Shown here: positions 28,601-39,400 of the stretch, in pieces | Layout: every line of letters starts with the position of its first letter | Position numbering within the stretch: position 1 is the stretch's first letter | Origin: Lepidurus packardi | Taxonomy: Eukaryota; Arthropoda; Branchiopoda; Notostraca; Triopsidae | Assembly (NCBI GenBank): GCA_023053545.1 | Contig: JAKZAN010000002.1 | Coordinates: 6,630,790-6,694,789, forward strand | Length of the DNA stretch: 64,000 nucleotides | Reading direction: 5' to 3' | Notes under the pieces: generated by a model | The model's database searches: none | What the model saw: only the letters and a program-made list of their open reading frames with translations | Told to the model about the DNA's origin: nothing | Translations under genes and position numbers: made by a program

Positions 28601-31600
28601 ATCATACGAATACCAGCAGAACTCTATATCAGAAACAAGCCATAAAATTGTGCGAAGACTTTTTAGTAGGCGGGATGTCATCATGTTCTTTATCTCTCTA
28701 TAGGGAAGAAGCTCAGGCACCTAATAACCTTCTATATATATTAAGCTCAGCAAGTGTCCTTGGTTGATCGAGATGACTTCTTACTTCGTTTAGGCTTCTA
28801 TTCAGCACAAAGCTAGAAAAGACTGCATGAAGCGAGAATCTTGTTCTGACTTGACCTAATTAACAAATCTTTGCAATCTGATTTGACCTTCTGTGATAAG
28901 GCTCTATTGAACGACAGAAAGCTGAATTATGGTCTTCTTATGAGAAGCCCCAATTTGGAAAAAATACATATACCGTGTACTGTGCCTTATTCTGCGTCTA
29001 AAGCTATGTCATTTGTCACAACCTTTTGTCAGAGCCGTAACTCTTTCAGCCCGGCCTTAGTTTTCCTCCTCTGGCAAAATTACTCCGAAAAACTGCGAAG
29101 AAAACGTTCCTTTCAGCCGTAAACGATCCTAAACAAACGAAAAAGAAAATCAAAGTTTTGTATCAACTTGTTAACAAATCCTTTTCTTGTTCCCTTTTAC
29201 TTTTTTTTAGCCCTGTTGGCAGGGACATTACGAACGTTCCAAAAAGCAGCCTGCGAAGGTGACGTCCTGAGTTTACGCTGTCCAGTGGGTACTTCCGTCT
29301 CCATTCAGCTCGCCCAATATGGAAAAGCCTCACCAGATATTGCCCTTTGCCCTAGCGTCACTGCAAGCAGCCACAACACTCAAGCTGACAATGATACTTG
29401 TCTCCTGACGTCTTCCATGCAGGTAAACATCAACCAGGTCCACAAAAAATCTAAAAAAGACGCTGACAAAACATAAACAAAAGAAAATACGAGCCCCTTT
29501 AAAGTCGACAACACGCTCAGCGACCAAACGGAAAATCTTGGTATCTTTTCGTAATAAATTGTTTGGATTTTGTCAGTATAACCTTCTGCAAGCTGTGGTG
29601 GATGCTTGCCAAAAAAAGCGCTTCTGTAAGATCTCCACTCAGACCTTAAAATTCGAAGGGGATGCTTGCCCCTCACACACCAAGTTCGTCGAAGTGGCTT
29701 ATAAATGTCGTCCAAGTAAGCAAAAAAAAAAAAAAAAGAAAAAACTAGCGACTCCTTACCGAAGAACCTTGACCATTTACGTTTCATCTCCAAACCTTTG
29801 TTTTCCTTTCTTTCCCCTCAATGCAGGTGAATTCCGAAGCAAAGTCATCTGCCAAAACGAAGAAATTACGTTGAAATGTAAAAAGAATGCTCGCGTGGCT
29901 ATCTATTCCGCCAATTTTGGCCGGACCAAGTATGACAGTTTGCAGTGCCCACAGCCCGCTGGCGTGGAGGAAGAAAGTAAGCCCCCAACTACTTATCCAT
30001 AATACATGGCACTTGTTTGGAATTCAATTACGGATTCACCAAGATAAAGTGTTTAATGTCAGAAGAGGGGGTGTAATATCATAAGGAAAAAATTCGCCAT
30101 AATCGTAAATTTCCCTTTTTTTCTCCGCGTCTTTTATGTGTAGCATGCCAAGCTAGTTACGCCACGGAATCTGTAATGCAAGTCTGCCATGGAAAACGTC
30201 GTTGTAGTTTGGCTGCCTCTCCTTCCACTTTCGGGAACCCTTGTAACCCTCAGTCAAAGCTGTATCTGAGAGCTGTCTACACTTGTGGTAAGCTTTATTG
30301 GTCTTTTTCTTAAAAAAAAAATTAAGTATGCGTAACCTCATGTCATTCATCCCCAAAAGTTTAGAAAATGTATCTTATTCCCAGTTTCACACTGAGAATA
30401 ATTAAGATTCGAGGAGTTAAGTCATGGGGAATAAGTTAAAGATAATAATTGCGAATAAAGTTTTTAAATTAAGTTTCCTAGTTTGAATGCATAATTAAAT
30501 GGATATGGGGGCTTTCCCTTTTTTTTTCTTTTATTAAGTTTCCCGTAAGATCCTCAAGGATCAATACCAAGGTTCACTGGAGGAGGACGAATCCGAAATT
30601 TACGAAGACGAAGAATCTTCTTTCGAAAATGATGATCTGCCTCCTGGTCCTTCTGATTCTTGGAATCCCTCCGCTTCGCCATTCCCTGCTGGAGCTCCAT
30701 CATCACCGAATGACGATTCGGTGACTCGCATGGGCTACAAAACATCAGCTACTAAGAATGCCGAAGTGAAAAAAGACAAGGAGTACTTGTACGGTGAGAC
30801 TTTTCGGGCTTTCCTATCATCATTATTCTTAGCAACTCCACTTGATTTCAGACTTGAAAACCTTTCTTAGTCAACCTTCGTTTTTTATTTCGCCAGCTAA
30901 TTTCTCTCTTTCTCTTCTCTCCCCCCCCCCCCCCCAACCCCTTTCGTTTGCTCCAAGTGCCTTGATCCCCCCCCCTTTTTTTTCCTCCAAAATATCTTGA
31001 CTGCCACACAAACTATGATATCTTTTGAAGCTGAGCTGTGAAGTGCCGACTCTCGCCGGTAATTCAAGCCAGTGAAGCTCGATTTAATTCGAAAAAAGGA
31101 GAAGAAAGGGGAAAAGCCCTAATGCAATAAAAAATAAAGAGAAAGGCTACCAAATCATTCCAGCTCCATCAAGTTTGGGGTGTCGGTTTCCTTTTTAATC
31201 ACAACAGCCCTGATGACCAGCGCTATGCTGCTCAATCTCGGATCTACGTGTCCCGCATCTGTTATGAAAGCATTCTTCCTGGCTTCTTTGTATTGTTACG
31301 CATGGCATGCCTATACTTGGCAATGAAACAAAAACTCCGTCCCCAAAAGTGCGACAGCATGGAAACAAATCCGTCTTGCATTTAGTCTATTCCGGTTCTT
31401 GGCGATTGAGTAGGAGTAGCTTAGGGTATGAGTTTTCATTAAAGGGGATCTGTCAAGCTCTTTCGCAATGGATTTTGAAGTTGAACCCAAGATGCCTTGC
31501 TTCACTCTTTTTTTGCTCCGCTGGTCTTGCCTGGGTTGGTAAATGGAGATAAATATGTTTCGCGCATGACAACTGACGATTTAAAAATAAAAAAAAGTTT

Positions 31601-32622
31601 TTAGAATTACATAAAATAAATAAAAATAAAAGAGAGGCAGAGAGAAAGAAACTGTCTACGTGTGTGTATATCTGTATACAGGCGCTTCGTCCAGCAACAA
31701 TAAAGCGGGCATCTTGGGCGCCTCTTCACATCCCACTCGCTCAGTGGTGACCTCTGCAGTTGACCGGGACATGCAAGGTGACATATCCGGTGATCTGACC
31801 CGACAGAACGAGAATCACCACCCCCTTGCTTCACCTACCTCAACCTCCTCGGTCCTGGAGCAACAAGCCAATGCCACCCATGCCACCGGGTTTATAACCG
31901 AATGGATGACCGCCTTTTCCTTCATCAAAAGTATAATACCTAAAAGAATTCCAACTCGTGTTCGCTTTCTTGTCTCCAGTCGCAGAAGCATGGTTTTCCA
32001 CCCAACCCTACCCCCTTTCTCTGCATATTTACTACCGAACTAACCGTCATTGTGGCCACCACCACTTACGCCATCATTTCTAAGGAACTTTAAATGGAAC
32101 CACATTTATGTTTAGACTAACACTTAAAGCCTTTAGAAGATGTAGGGTCTGAAAGCTGAAGCTTCAATTGAAAGTTTAAATGGAACTTTCCTAGCAACAA
32201 AAAAAAGCAATTAAAGTTGGGACAGTTGTGTTATTAAATTTGTGAAAATTTTAAGTTTTTAAATTACGTTTCTTTTATATGCAGATAACCAGGAAAAGTT
32301 CATCTTGTATTTGACCTTGTCCATCGCAGCTGGAATTTTGGTATTCTTATCTTTGCTCATTGGGAGATTGTGGTATCAGCGTCGTAAAGCGCGCCAAGAA
32401 GCCAAGCTACACGTGGGTGACCCTCTTCCGGCTTTCGCAGACGACGTTAGCGATGTCGACACCGATATTGACCTCACCATGGTCCCTCCACTCACTGATG
32501 TAACGACTAGCCTCGAAACTGTGCGATATACAACTCGAAACGGCACCATTCGAAGGCAAGACAGTGATACGAACCCTCGAAGTCTTAATCGGAGCAGTAA
32601 TAATCACTATTACTATGGCTGA
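9772..32622 (+). CDS. EVA1C-like SUEL-lectin receptor (8 exons)
   Basis: Single-pass membrane protein of 531 aa in the EVA-1/EVA1C family, which binds heparin-like glycans and acts with SLT-Robo in worm axon guidance. Exons: 9772-9880, 29211-29422, 29577-29715, 29827-29976, 30144-30287, 30539-30793, 31682-31930, 32285-32622; the sum is 1,596 bases and all phases match. Residues 1 to about 32 are a signal peptide. SUEL domain 1 is about 47-153 and domain 2 about 155-251; domain 2 ends with the family pattern of a Cys-rich GKRRC stretch, FGNPC and a final YTC. VSRKIL follows, then an acidic Ser/Pro-rich stalk. The membrane span is about 425-447, with RRK just inside, and the tail ends NHYYYG. 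Intron 1 is 19.3 kb and contains an alternative first exon. The MAP7 gene faces it at the 3' side. Confidence 0.93.
13576..13608. repeat. Compound (CT)n(CA)n microsatellite
   Basis: A run of CT dinucleotides passes directly into a run of CA dinucleotides. A shorter tract of the same order lies at 13033-13052. Both are inside the EVA1C first intron. Confidence 0.85.
19675..20010. repeat. GTCGAC/CTTATAAG-rich foldback region
   Basis: Begins with an exact 22-bp palindrome at 19689-19710 centred on GTCGAC. AGTCGACTT-like boxes recur near 19778 and 19794. GCTTATAAGCGTTCG near 19721 is found inverted at about 19947, giving a foldback of roughly 230 bp. This could be a degenerate MITE or a cluster of binding sites. 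No transposase or clear target duplication is visible. Confidence 0.5.
21119..21210 (-). repeat. Possible tRNA-derived pseudogene or SINE head
   Basis: On the minus strand TAGCTTATACTACACTTG resembles a Pol III box A. About 40 bases on, ATTTCGATTCC resembles box B (GGTTCGATTCC with two mismatches), and TAGAGCGTCTGA between them looks like a D-arm. The acceptor and T stems do not pair properly, so it is not a functional tRNA. Confidence 0.2.
24405..24507 (+). CDS. Alternative signal-peptide first exon of the EVA1C-like gene
   Basis: ATG at 24405 opens 34 codons that read as a signal peptide (MPSTPLTRALVTFLCLSNSL, then a short FIYREDPL tail). The frame ends CCCCTAG followed by the donor GTAATG. 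The upstream first exon ends AACCTAG followed by GTAAGG. Both leave one base, G, so either can join the exon at 29211 and read on as ALLAGTL. The resulting protein would be 529 aa instead of 531, with the same extracellular domains and a different secretion signal. Coding evidence is the signal-peptide character plus the matched donor and phase; there is no transcript support. An alternative promoter just upstream of 24405 is implied but I see no TATA box. Confidence 0.6.
28300..28315. repeat. 16-bp perfect palindrome
   Basis: CATATGTCGACATATG reads the same on both strands. It lies about 0.9 kb before the second coding exon of EVA1C, so a dimeric transcription-factor site is possible but unproven. 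Confidence 0.6.
30921..30935. repeat. Run of 15 C in a pyrimidine-rich intron segment
   Basis: Homopolymer C tract after a TCTCTTCTCT stretch in the EVA1C intron 30794-31681. A second C run followed by T lies at about 30967. No coding meaning. Confidence 0.9.
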
Positions 32623-33484
32623 GCCTCTGCTAATTTTAAGAAAAACAAATATTGCAAAAAAAAATAATTCAAAATTTTTAATCAGCAAGCAAAAAATTGT
32701 ATCATAATGAAGACATGCCAACTAAGTTTTTGCATCTGAGTGGATGGGAAGTTTTTAGACCATGGAATTGTATGAAAGCTGTGTCTGCCTAGCAAGCAGA
32801 TCGAGTTATGTTGAGACTTATCACTGTGCCATATGAATTATAAAGAAAAAAAAAGCGCGCAGAAAAATATTCGTCCTTGTCAAGATTGTTACGAACAGTG
32901 GCCGTCGAGTTTTGAGTCGAGTTATCAAAAAATTTTGCAGAGAGAAACATTTAAGTCCCTTCCGCCTACTGTTGTGCAATGTTATATACTCTCCTCCCAC
33001 GGGTAACGTGTTTTTGTAAATATATGTATAAATATTTAAGAAAAAAGGATGAAATGGAGACAAGTTGGTTATGGCTGAAAAACAGACGTCTTTGCTAATT
33101 TCCTTGACTTGACACTCTCGAGACGACTCTAAATTACAACAAACACGAACTTTAATTAAATTACATCGTGTTCATTCGTCTTAACAACAACATACTCTCG
33201 GATCTTCAAGAAATATAATACGACCTTAACCAATTTAAAATAAAATAAAAATCCCGATAAAATTCAAACTGAATTCCAAGAAGAACTTCCAGTGGAACCA
33301 AAGTAGATTATTTATTTTAAAAAAAAAATAGTAACAATTTATTAGATAAAAGATATAATGAAAAGAACACTTTTAATCAGGAGTCCAAAACTTAAAGCCT
33401 AACAGATGTATTCTTTTAAAACTTTTCTCAATTCCCAGCAATTTTCACTATGTAAAATTTCACCTACAACTCCTTAATTCCTTT
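32623..33484. other. Convergent 3' ends of the EVA1C-like and MAP7 genes
   Basis: The 862 bases between the two stop codons contain no ORF of interest. AATAAA at 33244-33249 could end the EVA1C transcript on the plus strand, and AATAAA at 33311-33316 on the minus strand could end MAP7. If both are used, the 3' UTRs do not overlap and are about 65 bp apart; nearer unrecognised signals are possible for EVA1C. Confidence 0.5.
33311..33316 (-). terminator. Poly(A) signal of the MAP7-like gene
   Basis: AATAAA on the minus strand about 170 bases past the MAP7 stop codon, in an AT-rich stretch. Confidence 0.45.
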
Positions 33485-36400
33485 TCATCGTTTTGCCATC
33501 ACAGCATCTGGGGGTGCATTAAACTCGTTTTGCTGGTCTTTCACAACTTGGGGAACAGCGGAAAGGGGAGGAGGATTAGGACGACTCAAGTTAAAAGGTT
33601 CACTTTTTTGGGACAGCTAAATAAAGCCACGGAGCTCCATTTTTGCAATTACCTTTAAAATCAACCTACTCACAACTTTGGGTTGTTACATTACACACGA
33701 ACGGGTTGTCTGTAGTTTTAATGAAATAAAAAATAAAAGTTAAAAAACAAAAATAGAAAAGGCAAGTAATTTTGCTGGAGAAAAATAAAAGAAATAGAAC
33801 AAGAAACATTAAACGGGGTCTGTTTTAAGTTGTTGTTTGGTTTTGCAGTCGTACTCTGCCCCAACTTTTCCCCTACAACAAAACTCTTTTAACTAGCACA
33901 ACATTCCACATTAGCTTTGCGTTTTACGTCCAATTAATTTGCTGGGCTTGCTGTAGGTTAGCTATAAATCTCGGGCTTTTACAACTTCCAAGCTGCCTTT
34001 ACCTCTTCTTTTCTGTTTGCTTTAGGGTCAAAGTCTCACACGCTCTTGAAAGGAAAGCATAGAAAAACGCCCTCTACCCCATCAAAACCAACACAGAATT
34101 CGGCCAGCAAAATTCATTTCCAACTAAGAAAAAGGCTAAATAATGTCCAGCAAAAATCACATAATGGACACATTGAAATATAATTACAAAGACAATGATG
34201 AGCTATAACCTATCCATTGCCTAAGTTGAAGGTAGTATTCCAGTTTTCTCCGTTTCTCGCTGAAATTCCTTTCTCCCCAGCGATTTTTGAATTCACAACG
34301 AAAAGCAAAAAAGGGGAAGTTGAAGACTACGATTGAAAGCACCATAAGATGCTTATTTTCTGTATTTTTTTTTATCTTTCTTGTAAGGAGGGAGAGAATC
34401 TGTGAATCTATAAGACTGGAAAACCTAAAGAACAGATCTGTCCTGTAAATCTTCGCCTATACCTTTATCATTTCAACTTGCTCAAGCAAGGTTGGAGCTT
34501 TCCCCCTTTTTTAAAATGTCGAAATCAAAACCGTTAATAATACGTTGGTTAGAAGTGGAATTGAAAGAAAAACAGACTTCTGGAAATCTTGCCACCCATA
34601 GGAAACGCCCATTGACACTTGTTGAGGTGGAGTTAAGCAGGGAGCATAAGCACTTGTCTGCATCTGGAGTTACGTACGTCATACAATCCATTCAGGCTAC
34701 ACCGTTATTTTTTTGTTTTACAACAAATCTACAAAGAAGAAACACAACATTACTTGAAGTCTTAAAGATAACAATGTCGACATTCACCAGTTCCCCTCTC
34801 GAAATTTTGCTCTTTTTCGCACGCATCTTAAACAAGTTTATAACTAGTGAAATAGCGTTTCAGATTCAACAGGAGCGTTCACTACACTACTAAAATTAAA
34901 AAGGTGACAACGGTTCGCCCGCCATGCTCTGACCCATTCTTTTCTACCCGACCTGCCAGTTACTTAAATGTACCAAAACTGGGCTTTATTTGAAGGCAAA
35001 AGAATCAGCTACCTCCACAAAAAGTTTTACTTTGATAACACACCAAACGCCACTCTTAGAAGACGAAATCTCTGTTTACAGAAGTTTGGAAAACCCACCG
35101 GAAAACACACAACAAAGAACGATAACTTTTAGTAGAAGTTGGCGCGCACACCCACTTTCTCAGTTGCTGCGTTTGTGTGAAACAAACGTTACGTGAATTT
35201 AGTGGATTTTTGTTTCAAAAGATGGCTCAGACATAAAAAATTGTTCAACCTACTCCCTAGCCAAGGTGCCCCGGTCTCCCTTACATTAGCTTATTGATGG
35301 AAAACAATCACAGATGTCACTGGTATTTGCTATTGTTTTGCGAAAGCCTTGCGTACGAAAGTAAGAAAAGAAATAGATAGCTAATAGTCGGCAAGTTTTA
35401 ACGCTTGTTTTGTTTCTGAAAAGTACAATGTGTCACCACAGTTTCCTGTGGCAGCACAATATTCCAAATCAAGTCGTTAAACTTTCGGAACAAGATTTCT
35501 CGAAAACAGCTTGTCAGATTTTAAAGCAATCTAAAACGGGAGTTTTATTTTGTTAGTAGCTAGTGCACAACCAAAACGCCGATTTTTAGGCAACGTATTT
35601 TTCATAGTTGCAAAAACGTCATTTGCATATTGCTAATTTATTGTGTATTAGAAAAAACTGTGCATTGGTTGTGCACTACCTGTTAGCAAGCTTAAGCTGT
35701 CAAATAATTTTTTTAAAAATGTACTAGTTTTCTCAAAAAGCTGTTCCGAAATTCCCCCAATGCTAACCGCCTATATCGAGCTAAGGTATACGGGAGCTTT
35801 AAGCCGCTAGGGATCAGCTGGGCACCGCGTAGGAAACCGTTAAATTTAGCCGTGAAGTACTAAAAAATTCAATGTTTTTTCAGACTGGCAATGGTCAGCT
35901 GTAAATCGGCACTTGCAATGTCGTTTTCCCCCTGTTTCTAGTAGAAAAGTGAAAAGCCTTACGTTACCTGCAATGGGCGTTCCTTGTTTTTGCTGGGACT
36001 CTTCAAATCCTATTATCTGCTCGGAAGCTTCGTATCCACTTCCCAGATCGGATTGGGAAAAACCCAGGTCTGGTAATGGTGTTTGTCCTTGATTGGGCAG
36101 ACTGGCAAGATCCAACAAATTCAAGGAACCATGTGACAATCCACTGTAATCCCCCCAAAGCAATAAATAACAATCTGGCCTCAAAGCTGCTTTTCTCATT
36201 TGTCTTCAGTACCTGTCTTTATCAGTGTTATACCCGTTTACGTCGTGGTTCCCATTCACACTGCCATTGCTATGCAACGACAACGAATCTACTTTGCTCA
36301 CCAAGTCGCCCAGCAAGTCTGGTTGCGCCTGAAATAACAAAAAGTGCATTACAAATCAAGCTAGAATCGTTCAGAAAGAAAGTCAATTTGCTTACCAAAG

Positions 36401-39400
36401 AGGTATCAATGGATAAGGAAGCTGGTTGAGAAGATGTGCTCTCGTTAACCGAAGAAGGTAGAGAAGAACTCGTTAGAGATTCTCCTTCCAAGGATGGCGC
36501 ATCATCCGACTTGCTTTCATTCTCACCTGACGCCTAACAAGAATAAAACAACACGCCAAAGCAATACAAAAAAAAGTTAGAATACCATCATGGAATGGCT
36601 ATCATGGGAGCTTTTACTTTAGTAGGTGTGGCACTGGGAGTGTTACCAGTTTTGCCCCGGGTACGTGACATGATGGCTTCGACTCTTTTACGCCGTTCTT
36701 GTCGTTCCTCTTCTTCCTTTCGGAGCCTTTCTTCTGTTTCTTTACGTAGTTTTTCAGCCTCTTCTCGCGCTTTTTTATCAGCTTCTTCCTTCTCCTGCCT
36801 CAATTTGATTTCCTCTTCTTTACGCTTCCTTTCCTCTTCAGCTTTTCGCTCGTTTTCCTAGTTCAAACAGGCATGAGTTTTCAGCCTACTCAATTAAAGC
36901 GGTTCTTACTTTGATGGCCGCTTCCAATCGCCCCTCTTCCGCTATCCGCGCTTCTTCCAACAACCGTTCTTGTTCTTCTTGAGCCAGTTTTTGCTCCAGT
37001 TCTTCCCTATACACACGCTCCTCCTCCGCCAAACGTTCGGCTTCCTAAAAAAAAAGAAAAAAAGCGAAAAGCTGAGCGAAAATTTCCCTCTTGATAAGCC
37101 TCCCCCAAAGAAACAGATGATTACTTTGCGCTGACGCTCCATTTCAGCCTCTCGTTCCATTTGCTCACGTGCCAACCTCCTTTTTTCGGCCAAAGCAGCT
37201 TTGGCTTCTTCCTCAGACGCAATAATAGGTTTGGAGCGACTTGCGGTTGACGTCGTGCTCGCGGCAGGAACATTTGGGACCGGCTCAATATCAGCAGGAA
37301 TCTCCAAACTGCTCGTTTTTTTCACCTCAACTACCATCGGCTTTTCATTTGCCTCCACTTTGTCCGGCAACTCCACCTTCACCTCCGTCTCTACAGGCTC
37401 TTCTTTCGAGAGACTGGCAGGCTGAATAAGCTCAGGCGAAAGTTCAACAGACTCTTGTTTCTCGATATTGACAAGGGCTTCTTCCAACTTGGCGCCGGTT
37501 TCTTCAAACACTTTATTATCCAGGACAGTCGTAAGAATCTCTTGCTTTCCTTTGATCTCTTTGTTTTCCTTGGCTTTCAGGTCTTTATTACCATTCTTCA
37601 AGCCGCCCTGCAAATCAATAAATAAAAACAGAAACCAAGAATCAAAAATCCATCCTAATAAAGCACTATAATCATTCATAAACTAGCTCAGATTTTTTTT
37701 TTTAGTGTACTTTAGATTTGTCGTCTTTCTTGTTCTTTTCCACGCCCTCGTCAATCTTCTCCGCTTTCTTGAGAGGTACTACGCCGTTACCCGTATCAAC
37801 ACTGCGAGCCCGAGATGGTCTTGAGGCGCTCAGTGATTGCACTACAACAAATCCTTTTATTAATCTTGCAATAAAAATAAATAAAAATAAGAAAATAAAA
37901 ATACAGTAAATGCCATTAATTGTGATCACTGGTTGTTAGAATCAGCCGCTTTATGGAATCAAATCTTAAAGGACCAATTCAAAATGATGAAATTAGTAGC
38001 ACTTAAATCGGTTATTATAATCACACTTTCGGATATTAGAATCATTCCAAAAGAATCTCCATATATACAGTAATGAAACCACAGTAGTGATTGCTACATG
38101 GACTTGGCATACTGAACAACGACATTGCTTTTACGTCGTTTTGACCAATCCGGTCTTTCCAGCCTACTACGCTTAGGGGAAATCACTTCCAAGCTCCCCA
38201 GTCAATTAAATGAGCAGGTTATTCAATTGAAGGGACCAGTTCCTTTAATTGACTGGGAAAACTAGAAGGGATATCGTGTTGAGAACCCTACTTGAACGTA
38301 GTAGTAGGCTTCAAAGGCGCCGTGTTACTTGTGATTTAGACGTGTGGTTTTATAAAAATGGCGACGAACAAGAAAAATGTTGATTTAAATGTAAAAGAGA
38401 AGCTGCAGCTCATTAAAACTTATGACAAGTTAAATTCAAAGATTTCCCACAAAGGGAAGCGGCCGTTAAATTAGGAGTTCCTCAATCATCTCTATCAAAA
38501 GTGTTGAAAAATCGTTACGAAATAAACAATAATGGGTCTGCTGAATCTAGAAAAAGGAATCGTGTGGAAACTATCAAAAAGTACACGATGCTTTGTTTCT
38601 TTGGTTTAAACAAGCCAGTTCATTTCACGCGACGATGAATCGTAGCACTCTATTGTATATTTCTGATTTTCGGTTATCAGAATCTCGGCTTAATAGAACT
38701 GATATTCACTTGATAACGTGATCACAACGAGTGGCATCTACTGTAGTTATAAAAAAAAATCATATCCAAATTTTACCTCGTCGCATTTCCTTGTCTTTAT
38801 GGATCTTCTTCTCTTCATCCTTCTTCTCATCCTTGGTCACCTTGACCTCTTGGACGTCCTTATGCTTGTCTTTCTCCAGCGTCATCCCAGTACCTGCCAT
38901 ACTAACGGGGCGTGGCCTTCTGTTCCCAACAGCGGGGGCCGTTCTGGACCTTACGTGTACACTTGAAGAAATGCTAATCCCACTCTGTTGGCTCATGGCA
39001 CTCAATGGACGCGTGGGAGACAGGGGCGTCACTTCCCCGCTGCGAAAACCTGTCAAAAAGAAATAAAACCCCACCCCTTTTTGTTTAGTTCCACTCTTCC
39101 GTTCAACCCATGAAAAGTAGTTATACTATCTAAGTATATGAAATTATGGTCCACAAGATGCAGCATGCAATGTCCTTGGCCTGCCAATGTATAAAGCTGT
39201 AGTGCCCCGTAACAAAACAACCCCAAACAAAAAGATAAAAAAGTCGATTTAAATTTTTTTTTTAAATGCAATAAGCATCTTCGGGAAGGCAGCAAAAATA
39301 CCTGCTCCATTGGCATTCACATCCACTTGCTTGCTTTTGCGCAAATCCCGTGCCCGGATTCGCAACCGTTGAGCGCGGGTCAACTTGGGGCCAGAATCGG

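Larger units (their letters stand above)
9881..29210. other. 19.3-kb first intron of the EVA1C-like gene
   Basis: This interval separates the first and second coding exons of EVA1C. Apart from the alternative first exon at 24405-24507 I find no exon with splice sites and coherent protein. Several long open frames occur (11558-12190; 10738-11208 with an opposite-strand frame over the same DNA), but their translations look like unselected sequence. It contains CT/CA microsatellites (13038-13052, 13576-13608, 23270-23285), a 22-bp palindrome at 19689, a CGATATAT-rich patch at 21879-21929 and a 16-bp palindrome at 28300. A long intron after a signal-peptide exon in an axon-guidance gene would be a natural place for enhancers; that is inference. 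Confidence 0.6.
37904..38743 (+). mobile_element. Decayed pogo/Tigger-type DNA transposon
   Basis: An 840-bp element bounded by TA (37902-37903 and 38744-38745), the target duplication of the Tc1/mariner superfamily. Its ends start CAGTA, and about 28 bp of terminal inverted repeat is shared (CAGTAnATGCCA and TTGTGATCAC blocks). It carries a broken CENP-B-type helix-turn-helix ORF at 38358-38640 and no DDE catalytic domain, so it is a deletion derivative. Its right end is only 33 bp from a MAP7 exon (38777), on that exon's donor side. Confidence 0.8.

Noticed and set aside
36595-36861. 88-aa Ser-rich plus-strand ORF
   Set aside because: Antisense shadow of the MAP7 Lys/Glu coiled-coil exon.
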